Of a stretch of DNA of 64,000 nt, positions 16,267 through 25,649 are shown piece after piece (position 1 is the first letter of the stretch; the number at the start of each line of letters is the position of its first letter). The translations under genes and the position numbers were made by a program. The notes beneath the pieces were generated by a model. That model saw nothing but the letters and a program-made list of their open reading frames with translations, did no database searches and had not been told where the DNA came from. Origin of the DNA: Rhizobium skierniewicense (lineage in GTDB: Bacteria > Pseudomonadota > Alphaproteobacteria > Rhizobiales > Rhizobiaceae); the NCBI RefSeq assembly GCF_014196515.1, contig NZ_JACIDV010000015.1, forward strand, positions 40,487 to 104,486, written 5' to 3'.

Positions 16267-18685
16267 CCTCGCTGTTTTGACGATTACAGGTCTGACGATC
16301 ATTTCATCGAGCCATCACGGCATGACGCAGGACTTACCACCTGCGCTGCCAGCGGCCTCGCCTGCCCTTGAGCAGGCAACGTTACAGCTCGAAGTCTACA
16401 TCAACGATGTGTCTACCAATCTGATCGCCACATTTCGTCAGGACAGCACGGGATCTCTGCTCATTGAGCCAAAGCAATTGGCCAACGTTGGCATTTCTCC
16501 GAAAGACAGTGCGATCTCGGGGGATGGCTGGATCGATATTTCAAAGTTGCCGGATGTCACAAGCCGCTATGATGAAGCCACGCAATCGGTCTATTTCGAT
16601 CTGCCACTGGAGGCGCGCGCCACGAAAGTGATCGATGTCGCGGGCAAGGCCGGAACGACTGACGAAGACGATGAGGGCGTAGAAAAACCGAAGGCGACCA
16701 AGGATCTCGGAGCAATCGTCAATTATTCGCTCTACGGGTCTTCCGGCGGACGGAAATTTTCAGATATCGCAGATTTCAGCGGCGCGTCCGCCCTTTTGGA
16801 AAATCGCGCTTTCGGTGGTTTCGGTGTTGTGTCGTCGTCTCAGGTGCTGAGCACATCGCCGTTACAGGAGTTCGATTCCAAACGACTGGATAGCTACTGG
16901 ACCTATTCCAATGCGGACAATCTGACAACATATCGCGCGGGCGACCTGATTACGGGCGGGTTGAGCTGGACACGTCCGACGCGGCTGGGTGGCGTGCAGA
17001 TAAGACGAAATTTCGATTTGCGCACCGATATCGTGACCATGCCCCTGCCGGAATTTGCGGGCTCCGCTGCGGTCCCGTCCACGGTCGACGTTTATATCGA
17101 CAATGTCAGACGCATTTCACGCGATGTGCCGGAGGGACCGTTTTCCATCACCAACCTGCCCGTGGTGAGCGGCGCAGGCAGTGCAAGGCTGGTCGTTCGC
17201 GATGTTTTGGGCAGAGAAACCGTGACGGAAACTGCTTTTTTTGCGTCTGGGGACCTTTTGGCTCCAGGCCTTCTCGATTTTTCTGCAGAGCTTGGCTTTG
17301 CGCGGCACAATTACGGACTGGAGTCTTTCGACTACGACGACGCACCGTTGGGATCTGCCACAGTCAGATACGGCGTTTCGGACAGACTGACGTTTGAAGG
17401 GCACGCCGAAGGTGGGAAGGATTTCTATAATGTCGGTATGGGAGGCGTCTTTTCTCTGGGCACCCGCGGACTGGGCAGCCTCGCGGCCACGACCAGTCAC
17501 TATGGCGCTGATACTGGCCATCAGGTCGCCGCAAGCGTTGAAGCAGAGGTGTTCGGAGTGCAGGTCATGGCGCGGTCGCAGCGAACATTTGGCGACTATC
17601 ACGATCTTGCCTCCGTCACGGCAAATGTGGAAGCAAACACGATGACAGCGGCATTGATGAGCGTGAGGACGCCGCGCGCGGTCGATCAGATTTCGGCATC
17701 CACCAGTCTGGGCTTTGCCGAGACAAGCTTGAATTTTACCTTCACGCAGTATGAAACCTTCGAGGACAAGACATCCAGGGTGCTCGGTCTGTCCGCCACG
17801 CGCCCCTTCGGGCAGAATGGCAATGCGTATGCTACAGCCTATAAGGACCTTGGAGATGACGATTCATACGGCATATTCGCCGGGGTCTCCTGGGCTTTTG
17901 GCGGGGGTATCTCCTCGACCGCCAGCATGTCATCCGACGCGGATGGATACACATTCACGGGAGATGTTTCCAAGGCCGAGGAACAGGAAGAGGGCAGTTA
18001 TGGCTGGCGTGTGCGCGGCTCCCAAGGGCGCGGCGAGGCGGTGTCGGCATCTGGCAGCTATCGTGGCAGCCTTGCACGTGTTGCGGCAAGCGTCGATCAC
18101 TTTGGCAGCAGCACGCAGGCTACTTTGCAACTGGATGGTTCAATCGCCGCCGCTGGCGGTGATGTTTTCATTGGAAATCGGATCGATGATGCCTTTGCGG
18201 TGGTGGATGCAGGTGCGCCCGGCGTTGATATTTTTCTGGAAAACCGACCCATGGGCCAGACCAACCGCCGGGGAAAGATACTCCTTCCCAACCTTCGTTC
18301 GCATGACGCCAACAGTATTACGCTCGACCCGAGCAACCTTCCCGTCGATGCACGGATCGACCGGACAAAGCAGACCGTGACGCCATCGGATAAGGGTGCC
18401 GCAGTCGTGAATTTCCAAGTGAAGACGGAAGGTCGCGTGGCGCTCGTCACACTCAAGGATGAAAGCGGGGACTTCATCGAGACGGGCTCGACCGTCACCC
18501 TGGATGATGGCCGTGATTTTATAGTCGGATATGACGGGCAGGCCTATGTGGACGAAATCGCCGATAAAAGTCGCCTAAACGTTCGACAACCAACCAAAGC
18601 ACCGTGTTACGCCGAACTTCTGCTTGCTGCCGGCGGTGAGACGCGCGCAACTGTCGATCTCATATGCAAAGGTGCTCAACCATGA
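16238..18685 (+). CDS. Outer-membrane fimbrial usher (CsuD-like)
   Basis: An 815-aa outer-membrane usher. A hydrophobic leader (residues 8-25) is followed by an N-terminal periplasmic domain (TLQLEVYINDVSTNLIATF), a long beta-barrel region with alternating strands, and the plug-type segment PSTVDVYIDNVRRISRDVPEGPFSITNLP. The C-terminal domains contain a conserved cysteine pair (CYAELLLA...DLIC). It secretes and assembles the pilus subunits without ATP. It overlaps the chaperone gene by 29 bases and the downstream subunit gene by 4, so all four genes are one tight operon. Length is normal for Csu-class ushers. Confidence 0.9.
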   Translation: MRRHASPAVSLAVLTITGLTIISSSHHGMTQDLPPALPAASPALEQATLQLEVYINDVSTNLIATFRQDSTGSLLIEPKQLANVGISPKDSAISGDGWIDISKLPDVTSRYDEATQSVYFDLPLEARATKVIDVAGKAGTTDEDDEGVEKPKATKDLGAIVNYSLYGSSGGRKFSDIADFSGASALLENRAFGGFGVVSSSQVLSTSPLQEFDSKRLDSYWTYSNADNLTTYRAGDLITGGLSWTRPTRLGGVQIRRNFDLRTDIVTMPLPEFAGSAAVPSTVDVYIDNVRRISRDVPEGPFSITNLPVVSGAGSARLVVRDVLGRETVTETAFFASGDLLAPGLLDFSAELGFARHNYGLESFDYDDAPLGSATVRYGVSDRLTFEGHAEGGKDFYNVGMGGVFSLGTRGLGSLAATTSHYGADTGHQVAASVEAEVFGVQVMARSQRTFGDYHDLASVTANVEANTMTAALMSVRTPRAVDQISASTSLGFAETSLNFTFTQYETFEDKTSRVLGLSATRPFGQNGNAYATAYKDLGDDDSYGIFAGVSWAFGGGISSTASMSSDADGYTFTGDVSKAEEQEEGSYGWRVRGSQGRGEAVSASGSYRGSLARVAASVDHFGSSTQATLQLDGSIAAAGGDVFIGNRIDDAFAVVDAGAPGVDIFLENRPMGQTNRRGKILLPNLRSHDANSITLDPSNLPVDARIDRTKQTVTPSDKGAAVVNFQVKTEGRVALVTLKDESGDFIETGSTVTLDDGRDFIVGYDGQAYVDEIADKSRLNVRQPTKAPCYAELLLAAGGETRATVDLICKGAQP

Positions 18686-19641
18686 AGATAGTGGGCATTT
18701 TTATTGCTGTCCTCATGTTCCTGTCTGCGTCCCCGGCCTTCGCGGTGACCTGCAGCTTCACCATGACCGACATGAATTTTGGATGGGTCAATCTGACGAG
18801 CAATGCGGCGGTCAACACAACAGGGACGATGAAGGCAACGTGCTCCAACCCTTTGAGCGGTGGTAACAATCTCTCGATCCGCATCTGCGTGAATATCAAT
18901 GCCGGCACAGGTGGGCAGGCGAGCGGCGAGCGGCAGATGAAGTTCGGCAGCGCCCCACTCAAATTTCAGCTCCACCAGGATGCCTTGAGATCCATACGGT
19001 GGGGATCCGTGCTACAGCCGGAGTTGGGCTCGGCCATGGCCATCGATATGGTGTTGCCGCTTGAGCCGTTGCTGGGAACCGCGACCATGACCGTCTATGG
19101 CAGGATTTCCGCATCCCAGGCATCTGCCGTGAAGGGGCAATACAGTTCGAGCTTCGCAGGCGCTGAAACAAGCGTTACCTATGCGCCTTATACCGTTATG
19201 GCGCCGCTCTGCTCGGCCATGACGCAAAACGCCACCACCGTCCCTTTCAATGTCACTGCAACGGTCGAGCCGACATGTGTTGTCTCTGCGCAAACGCTCA
19301 ATTTCGGTACCCACACCAATCTTGTGACCGCTGTGGATGCGACGGGTGCCATCTCGCTGACATGTACCGCGAACCTTCCCTATGCCGTTTCCCTGAATGG
19401 TGGCTTGAGCAATGCCAGTCCCGCATCCCGCAAGATGGTGAGGCCCAACGGATCGATAACCTATGGTTTGTACACAAACGCAGCACGCAGCAACCCGTGG
19501 GGAAGCGGGGTCGGGCAAACGGTCAGCGGCACGGGAAACGGAACTGCACAGTCCTTGTCGGTTTATGGACGCGTGCCAGCGCAGACAACGCCTATGACGG
19601 GTTTGTACTCCGATACCGTCGTCGTGACGGTGAATTACTGA
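18682..19641 (+). CDS. Two-domain Csu-type subunit, likely tip adhesin (CsuE-like)
   Basis: A 319-aa exported protein whose ATG overlaps the usher stop (ATGA). After the signal peptide (cleavage near AFA, residue 21) come two SCPU domains. The first (about 22-175) has TCSFTMTDMNFG and YGRISASQ; the second (about 180-319) has VEPTCVVSAQTLNFGTHTN and the C-terminal strand TGLYSDTVVVTVNY. A two-domain last subunit is what CsuE tip adhesins look like: the first domain binds surfaces and the second accepts the donor strand. The second domain is strongly similar to the shaft pilin of this operon (compare GTGAAQNFTVFGRV with GNGTAQSLSVYGRV), consistent with duplication. Confidence 0.82.
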   Translation: MKIVGIFIAVLMFLSASPAFAVTCSFTMTDMNFGWVNLTSNAAVNTTGTMKATCSNPLSGGNNLSIRICVNINAGTGGQASGERQMKFGSAPLKFQLHQDALRSIRWGSVLQPELGSAMAIDMVLPLEPLLGTATMTVYGRISASQASAVKGQYSSSFAGAETSVTYAPYTVMAPLCSAMTQNATTVPFNVTATVEPTCVVSAQTLNFGTHTNLVTAVDATGAISLTCTANLPYAVSLNGGLSNASPASRKMVRPNGSITYGLYTNAARSNPWGSGVGQTVSGTGNGTAQSLSVYGRVPAQTTPMTGLYSDTVVVTVNY

Positions 19642-19885
19642 GCGACCTTCGTTCGCTGTTTTAGCGATATTGCTGAAAAACGGTATATTAACGCCTAACC
19701 CCTAGACTGGGCGCTGTGTGGGACTGGCACAGTCATGTCCAGCATTCGCAACACCGCAGGCGGAAATTGTCAGGTCATATGTCTGGCCTTCAATCCGACT
19801 GTCGCGAGCGAACGTATAGAAGAGGGTGATGTCCATGATATCGCAGCGCGCAATGTGCGCCAAGACTATGGGATCGTGAACCGAT
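19642..19885. other. Intergenic region between pilus and polysaccharide operons
   Basis: The 244 bases hold a weak hairpin straight after the pilus operon (AGCGA/TCGCT at 19643-19659, followed by GTTTT) that may end it. Beyond that are only short frames without ribosome boxes. The promoter of the polysaccharide operon probably lies here, with TATATT at 19683-19688 as the only plain -10-like element. Confidence 0.35.
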
Positions 19886-21952
19886 ATGGCGATGAGCGGC
19901 ACCGCATCTGACACGCGGCACTATAATGAACCTGCCAGAGGTCCAGCCAATCTGTTCAGGCTGGCCGCTTTGCTATGGCGAAATGCACTGTTCATCGTGC
20001 TAATCGGCATTATCTGCGCAGCACTCGCTTTTGGCGTTTCACTGTTGATGCCCAATTACTACGTCGCCACATCACAGATCCTCCTTGATCCCGAGGGATC
20101 GCGGGTTCTGGAAAGCGATCTGCCGGGCCAGCCACGCGCTGTCGACTCACACGTTCTCAACCAGCAATACATCATCACATCAGCCCAGGTTCTGTCACGC
20201 ATCGTGGAAAGCGAGAAGCTCTACGACGATCCGAAGTTTGGGGCGGCGGCACCGGTTTATCCCGACAAGGACAGTCGCAGCAGGCTGGCGCTCGATGCCC
20301 TGCGCAGGGCGACGTCGGTTGCGGCTGTGGGAAAGAGCTTCATTGTCAATGTCTCGGTGACCTCGGACAGCCCGCAACGTGCTGCGGAACTCGCCAATCT
20401 TATCGCCGTCACCTACACGCAGGTCCGGATTGAAATGAACAGCGATGTTCTGCGCCGGACCGGTGGCGGTTTGGCGGCACAACTGGACCAGTTGAGAAAA
20501 GCCGTCGAAGATGGCGACCGGGCCGTACAGGCCTATCGTGCCGAGCACAATCTGGCCGACATTCAGGGACGCCCTGACATCGAACAGCGTATTGCAGATG
20601 CAAATACCGAGATATCCAGATTGTCTGCGACGGTCGCTGAAAACGAAGCGCTGGTTACAGAGCTCAATCGTGCCCGTAACGACAGGCAGTATCTGCGTTC
20701 TATCCCTGATACATCGTTGACGCCTGCGATCATTTCGCTTCGGGCGCGCTATCAGGAAAGCCGCGAGGAGGAATCCGTTCAGGCCACATCGCTGGGTTCC
20801 CAGCATCCTTCCTTGCAGGCCGCAAGGGCACGCACCCAGTCGCTCTCCAATATTCTCGATGAGCAACTGCGCAATTTTTCTTCTGCCACATCGAGCAATC
20901 TGGCGCGGCTGAAGAACCAGTTGGCGATTCTGAAAACCAATGCCAATACGTTGAAGACCAGCCTCAACAGTGATGAACAGACGATGGTTCGTCTGCGTGA
21001 ATTGCAGCGCAAGCTCGAAAGCGACCGCGCGGTTTATGAAGCCTTCCTGTTGCGAACCAAGCAGCTTTCCGAGCAGCAGGGCACATCGAGCGAAAATCCG
21101 CAGATCATTTCCAGTGCCGAACCGCCTCTGCGTAAGGCCGGACCTCCACGCACATTGATGATGGCGGGCGGCGGTATTTTCGGACTCATTCTGGCTGCGG
21201 GCCTGTTGATCCTGCGTGATCAGTTTCGCGGTACGGGCAATGAGCCTCAACCGCTTGCCAGTTCGTCGGACGAACGGTTTCCCGTAGAAGCAGGGGAAGG
21301 TAACAACGCCGCCGCTTTCGTACCGGCATCCACGAAAGCTCGGCCCGTTGGTCGCGTTATCAGCGACTTCGACACAGAAGGGCTAAAGGCTTCCGGCGAC
21401 GAGGGCTTCGATGGTTTGGCCCGATATGTTTCTACCGCCGTTGCGTCCGCCGACAATCATTCCATTCTGGTGGTGTCTACCGGACCCAAAAACCGTGCCT
21501 CCTACAGTGCCTTCAATCTGGCGGCTGAAACGGCCAGACTGGGACGCCGCGTTTTGCTGGTGGATTGCGCGCCTCAGGATCCGCTTCTGACAGGCATGCT
21601 GTTGCCGCACGCGCGTGATGAAGAGGCCGAGGTCGCAAACGAGGACCGCTTCTACACCTTCGAAGGCATCCCGTTTCTGCATTTCGCAACAGTCGAGCAT
21701 AGCCAGGCTGAAGGCGATATAACAGATGCCAAAGACGAGAATGGAGAGCCCTTCGATCTTATCGTCATCGATGGCGGGGTGGCGGCCAAATCAAGGATCG
21801 GTCCGGCGCTTCGGAATAGACTGGACGACGTGTTTCTCATGCAGCATGAAGACGACACCGGCAGCGTTGTGATCGCTCTCGTCACTCTGGAAGAGAGCGG
21901 CCTTGAAGACACAAAAGTGGTGCGGATGACACGGTCCGGTTTGCAATATTGA
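19886..21952 (+). CDS. Wzc/GumC-like polysaccharide copolymerase with degenerate kinase domain
   Basis: A 688-aa inner-membrane protein with the polysaccharide copolymerase layout. The first membrane segment spans about residues 33-53, followed by a large periplasmic Wzz/GNVR region with long coiled-coil helices (200-400). A proline-glycine-flanked second membrane segment is at about 420-440, and a cytoplasmic BY-kinase-like domain occupies 500-688. The ATP loop position reads VSTGPKNRASYSAFNLA, lacking the GK(S/T) of Walker A; Walker A' survives as VLLVDCAP. There is no C-terminal tyrosine cluster. It therefore probably controls chain length or export without kinase activity. It is the first gene of the polysaccharide cluster. 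No strong ribosome box is seen. Confidence 0.82.
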   Translation: MAMSGTASDTRHYNEPARGPANLFRLAALLWRNALFIVLIGIICAALAFGVSLLMPNYYVATSQILLDPEGSRVLESDLPGQPRAVDSHVLNQQYIITSAQVLSRIVESEKLYDDPKFGAAAPVYPDKDSRSRLALDALRRATSVAAVGKSFIVNVSVTSDSPQRAAELANLIAVTYTQVRIEMNSDVLRRTGGGLAAQLDQLRKAVEDGDRAVQAYRAEHNLADIQGRPDIEQRIADANTEISRLSATVAENEALVTELNRARNDRQYLRSIPDTSLTPAIISLRARYQESREEESVQATSLGSQHPSLQAARARTQSLSNILDEQLRNFSSATSSNLARLKNQLAILKTNANTLKTSLNSDEQTMVRLRELQRKLESDRAVYEAFLLRTKQLSEQQGTSSENPQIISSAEPPLRKAGPPRTLMMAGGGIFGLILAAGLLILRDQFRGTGNEPQPLASSSDERFPVEAGEGNNAAAFVPASTKARPVGRVISDFDTEGLKASGDEGFDGLARYVSTAVASADNHSILVVSTGPKNRASYSAFNLAAETARLGRRVLLVDCAPQDPLLTGMLLPHARDEEAEVANEDRFYTFEGIPFLHFATVEHSQAEGDITDAKDENGEPFDLIVIDGGVAAKSRIGPALRNRLDDVFLMQHEDDTGSVVIALVTLEESGLEDTKVVRMTRSGLQY

Positions 21953-21961
21953 GGACACATC

Positions 21962-23254
21962 TTGGCTGAAAACAACAATCGTGCAGCCATTCGCTTCCCA
22001 TTTCTGCAGGGTCGGTCCGTCTCGGGTCTGAATGTCATCTTCAATATGGGCCTGCGTGGCTCAACGCTCGTTCTTCGCTTTGCGTTATCGTTCTACATCG
22101 TCAAATTCATCGGTCTGGAAGCGGCAGGTGTCTATGGTTTGGCACTCGGCGTCGTCAATGCCGCGCCTGCGATCCTGGGCTGGGGCCTGAACTACTTCAT
22201 CGCTCGGGATGTCAGTGGGAAAACCACGGGTGTCGCGGGCCTTTACATGAAAACGCGATTGCTGGTGACGGTTACCTCGCTTGTCGCCATGACGGCGATT
22301 GCACTGGTCGCCGCCTATTTCATGGGCCATGACGTCATCCCGCTCTATTTCCTCATCCTTCTGGTGGTTTGGCTGGAGACCATATCCTGCGACATCCACG
22401 TGCCCTTGATCGCCCAGGAAATGTCGAGCCAGGCGAATGTTTTGTTCTTTTTAAGAACATCTTCATGGATTGTGCCCGTGATCGGTCTCGGCTTGGCTTT
22501 CGAGACCTTTCGCACCATCGAAGCCATCATGGTCGCATGGAGCCTTGGTTATATTTTGATGTTCGCGGGGCTGGGCTTTTTTCTGCGCAACTGGCCGATC
22601 CGACGGATTGTCGGCATGCCGATGCGGATGCGCTGGGTGAAAAAGCGGATGCGCAGGGCATGGCTCATTTATATTAGCGACATGAGCAATGTCGGTCTTG
22701 TTTACGCCGATCGCTATGTCGTCTCCCTGCTGCTCACCCTGTCGCTAACGGGGGTCTATACATTCTATTGGTCACTGGCCAATGCGCTGCAGACGCTGAT
22801 TTCGACAGCTGTGCTGCAAGTGGCGATCCCGGCACTTTTCAAGGCGTACAATACCGGCTCCATGACGGAATGGCGCCAGGTGATGATCTGGCAGTTCAGC
22901 AAGACAGCGGCGGTTGCTTTCGGGCTTGGCGTCGCGATCTTCATCGCCGGTAATGTTCTCGTGCATCTCATGAACATGCCTGAGCTTGGCCAGCATCAAG
23001 GCATGTTTGCACTCCTGCTTCTAACGGCGGTGGTTCGGTCCTGCACCGATCTCATGGGGCTGGGTCTCAACAGCCTTCGAAAAGACGGCCACTACGCCTT
23101 CGTCAACCTGTCGAGTGTTCTGCTTTCGATCAGCATGAGTTTTCTGCTCATCAGCACCTTCGGTTTTATCGGCGCTGGCCTTTCTGCTTTCTTTACGGCG
23201 CTTGTGACAGCATCGATTTCCAGCACATTGCTTTGGCGGGCTTCCCGGTCATGA
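21962..23254 (+). CDS. Wzx-type polysaccharide flippase
   Basis: A 430-aa polytopic membrane protein with about 12 hydrophobic segments and basic cytoplasmic loops (RMRWVKKRMRR near residue 225), as in oligosaccharide flippases of the MATE/MVF superfamily. It would move lipid-linked repeat units across the inner membrane. The start is TTG at 21962, 6 bases after GAGGA, and the gene lies 9 bases after the Wzc-like gene, so the two are co-transcribed. The next gene follows with a 56-base gap. Substrate specificity cannot be read from the sequence. Confidence 0.82.
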   Translation: MAENNNRAAIRFPFLQGRSVSGLNVIFNMGLRGSTLVLRFALSFYIVKFIGLEAAGVYGLALGVVNAAPAILGWGLNYFIARDVSGKTTGVAGLYMKTRLLVTVTSLVAMTAIALVAAYFMGHDVIPLYFLILLVVWLETISCDIHVPLIAQEMSSQANVLFFLRTSSWIVPVIGLGLAFETFRTIEAIMVAWSLGYILMFAGLGFFLRNWPIRRIVGMPMRMRWVKKRMRRAWLIYISDMSNVGLVYADRYVVSLLLTLSLTGVYTFYWSLANALQTLISTAVLQVAIPALFKAYNTGSMTEWRQVMIWQFSKTAAVAFGLGVAIFIAGNVLVHLMNMPELGQHQGMFALLLLTAVVRSCTDLMGLGLNSLRKDGHYAFVNLSSVLLSISMSFLLISTFGFIGAGLSAFFTALVTASISSTLLWRASRS

Positions 23255-23310
23255 TCCGTCCCAGCCACGGTTTTCATCTCAAATATCGTCGCAAAAGAGG
23301 TGCATGAAGC

Positions 23311-24231
23311 ATGGGACCGGATCAACCGCAGCATTCGCTTGGGCGGCGCCTTTTCAAGAAACTGTACCATGCAGCCATTCAAAGCCTGCCGATCAAGCGG
23401 GCAACGCAACTGCAATATTATCGCTATCACAAATTATGGGCTAATCTTGATCATCCCAAGACGCTGAACGAACATCTCTGCGCGCGTAAAATTGCCTGGG
23501 TCGGGCCCCAGTCCGACCCGCGCCTTATCATGTTGAGCGACAAGATTGCGGTAAAAGCGCATGTTGCGGCAGTCCTTGGCGAGCAGTGGGTGACGCCAAC
23601 CCTCTGGCGTGGAAAAAATCTCGATGAATGTCCCTCTCTACCGTTTCCCTACGTCATCAAGGTCAATCACGGTTCAGATCGCAATATCTTTGTATACGGG
23701 CCGGATGATCTGATCGGCGCAAAAGAGACGTGTGATGCCTGGCTTGCCGGGCGAACTGCGTGGCGCTTAGCGGAGGAGTGGTACAACCACATCGAGCCGG
23801 AAATTTTCATCGAACCGTTTATCGGCAACGATGGCGAAGCGCCTGTCGATTACAAGCTTTTCTGCTTCGAAAACGATATTCCCTGCATTCAGATCGACAC
23901 CGCGCGGTTTACGGACCATCGCCGCTGCTTTTATGATGAACATTGGAATAAGCTGGATTTCGGACACTATTATCCGCTCGAAACCGAAGATCTGCCCCGC
24001 CCCGCACATCTGGATGAGATCCTTCAAGCGGCACGCACACTCGCCCAAGGCTTCGAATTCGTTCGCATAGACTTTTACGATACACCATCCGGCCCGCTGT
24101 TTGGGGAGATGACATTCAGCCCGACATCCGGCTTCGGCGCTTTCAGACCACCATCGACAGATGCATGGCTGGGGACATTCTGGAAAGACAATCCACAGGG
24201 AAGCTTTCGCACCGACCCGCAAACACGTTAG
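23311..24231 (+). CDS. TupA-like ATP-grasp protein
   Basis: A 306-aa soluble protein matching the TupA-type ATP-grasp family. It has HPKTLNEHLCARKI, the nucleotide-binding strand PYVIKVNHGSDRNIFV (about residue 112), EIFIEPFIG, DYKLFCFENDIP, and the metal/ATP end FVRIDFYDTPSGPLFGEMTF (about residue 250) followed by SPTSGFG. Members occur in capsule and teichuronopeptide clusters and are thought to join an amino acid or similar group to a sugar acid. Here it would decorate the repeat unit. It ends 4 bases inside the convergent polymerase gene, so the two stop codons overlap. Confidence 0.78.
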   Translation: MGPDQPQHSLGRRLFKKLYHAAIQSLPIKRATQLQYYRYHKLWANLDHPKTLNEHLCARKIAWVGPQSDPRLIMLSDKIAVKAHVAAVLGEQWVTPTLWRGKNLDECPSLPFPYVIKVNHGSDRNIFVYGPDDLIGAKETCDAWLAGRTAWRLAEEWYNHIEPEIFIEPFIGNDGEAPVDYKLFCFENDIPCIQIDTARFTDHRRCFYDEHWNKLDFGHYYPLETEDLPRPAHLDEILQAARTLAQGFEFVRIDFYDTPSGPLFGEMTFSPTSGFGAFRPPSTDAWLGTFWKDNPQGSFRTDPQTR

Positions 24232-25526
24232 GTTTTTGCGGGTTGCGGCTTGCCGTCAAGAACTGGCCTGTCGAACAGATAGGACAGGATTATGCCGCCT
24301 GTTAGCCACGCGACGACGACGTAGACATAATAGAAGCCAGGCGTGAAAACGGCGTTGAACAGGAACAGGAAGGCGATGTAGCCGCAGGCAACTTTGCGCA
24401 ATCCCAACCGGTTGGGCTGCAAATTGTCGTGAACCCACATTTGCAGCTTGCCGAAGTAGTATCCGAACAATGTGGCGATGACGACGACCCCGGGAATTCC
24501 GAAGTTCAAATAAGCCTCACCAAACAGGGTCGGGCGCAGACCTGCGTGGAATTGCGGATCGAGACCCGCGAGCGTGGCGGTGACGACGCCCATGCGAAAA
24601 TCCCCACGAAAATCGCTGATAAAGGATGGAACGAGCGCCATATAGCCGGCAAGATAGGTCATGCCATTGTAGAACCGGTCTTTGAAGCCACTCAATATCC
24701 AGGCGTAATCGCGAAAGTCCGAGAAGTTGTTGCCGTAAAAGATCTGGAAGGTCACCACCTGCAACACATCCACACCATCATTGCCATCGGCTGTGGATCG
24801 CAAGATGCCGATTGCGATTGCGACGGTCACGAAGCCGAAGATCGACAGTGTGAAAGCTGCAAGGTTTCGATAGCGATAGGTGATGATGAGGCACACGACG
24901 AACATGAACAGCACTTCGATGCTGGCACCGCGCGTTCCGATCATCAGGCCAAGCGCGCTACACATGAAGCCCGCGAACACAAAGAAGCGGCTGTAACCGA
25001 AGCCATAAACCAGCAGGCTGAGGGTAATTGTCGGCAAGATGACCGAGTAAAGATTGATCGCCGGGCGCAGTGACGTGTTCTCGAATGAAAACTGTCTCCC
25101 TTGGAACGGCCTGACGCCGAGTGCAACGAGGCCAAGCGTGGCAAGGATGATGACGCCTAGGGATATCCAGACGCCGGGCTTCGTCTGCCAGAAGGCGTAG
25201 CCTTTCTCAACAAAGGTGAAGACGGCGCTTTTGCCCGAGCTGAATGTCGCCAGTCCCATGCCGACGATCACGAAGACTACGCCGAGAACAGACAGGTAGA
25301 AGGCTTCATTGATGTATTCGCGGATGATGTAGATGGAATCCCCGACCGCTTCCATGTTCTGGTCGGATGCCGCAAAGGGCGACATGACCAGAATGGGCAG
25401 GACGTTGTAGCGTATCCAGAAATAGGAGGAAAGGGTCAGCACGCCCCACCTGTAAAACGAGCTCACGTAGTAAAGGAGGAAAACCAACCAGCCGATGATG
25501 AGGATGAGCCAAGCCAGATGGGACAT
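24228..25526 (-). CDS. O-antigen/exopolysaccharide polymerase (Wzy-like)
   Basis: A 432-aa membrane protein with about 11 hydrophobic segments and a large periplasmic loop (about residues 255-350) containing FQIFYGNNFSDFRDYAWI and GDFRMGVVTATLAGLDPQFHAGLRPTLFGE. This is the pattern of repeat-unit polymerases. The start at 25526 has AAGG 6 bases upstream; the longer frame from 25556 has no ribosome box. It would polymerise undecaprenyl-linked repeats delivered by the flippase. It is transcribed opposite to the Wzc-Wzx-TupA genes, together with the following glycosyltransferase, forming a second operon of the same cluster. Confidence 0.75.
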   Translation of the reverse strand: MSHLAWLILIIGWLVFLLYYVSSFYRWGVLTLSSYFWIRYNVLPILVMSPFAASDQNMEAVGDSIYIIREYINEAFYLSVLGVVFVIVGMGLATFSSGKSAVFTFVEKGYAFWQTKPGVWISLGVIILATLGLVALGVRPFQGRQFSFENTSLRPAINLYSVILPTITLSLLVYGFGYSRFFVFAGFMCSALGLMIGTRGASIEVLFMFVVCLIITYRYRNLAAFTLSIFGFVTVAIAIGILRSTADGNDGVDVLQVVTFQIFYGNNFSDFRDYAWILSGFKDRFYNGMTYLAGYMALVPSFISDFRGDFRMGVVTATLAGLDPQFHAGLRPTLFGEAYLNFGIPGVVVIATLFGYYFGKLQMWVHDNLQPNRLGLRKVACGYIAFLFLFNAVFTPGFYYVYVVVAWLTGGIILSYLFDRPVLDGKPQPAKT

Positions 25527-25649
25527 GTCGAACCTTATTGCCCAAGCACTGTGCATGAAGCGGTACAGAAAAACCGGTTCGTTGACCGTGGCAGAAACGA
25601 GTTAAGAAGTTGTTAGCCATATTGGGCGACGCGGCATCTTCACGCAGGA

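Noticed and set aside
19735..19911. 58-codon plus-strand frame ahead of the Wzc-like gene
   Set aside because: No ribosome box, overlaps the start of the copolymerase, and the peptide looks random.
20195..21250. Long minus-strand frame (351 codons) inside the Wzc-like gene
   Set aside because: Mirror of a real coding region with clear domain structure on the plus strand; low-complexity R/Q-rich composition and no ribosome box.
24429..25073. Plus-strand frame (214 codons) inside the polymerase gene
   Set aside because: Antisense to a polytopic membrane protein; D/H/E-rich shadow typical of the reverse complement of hydrophobic codons.
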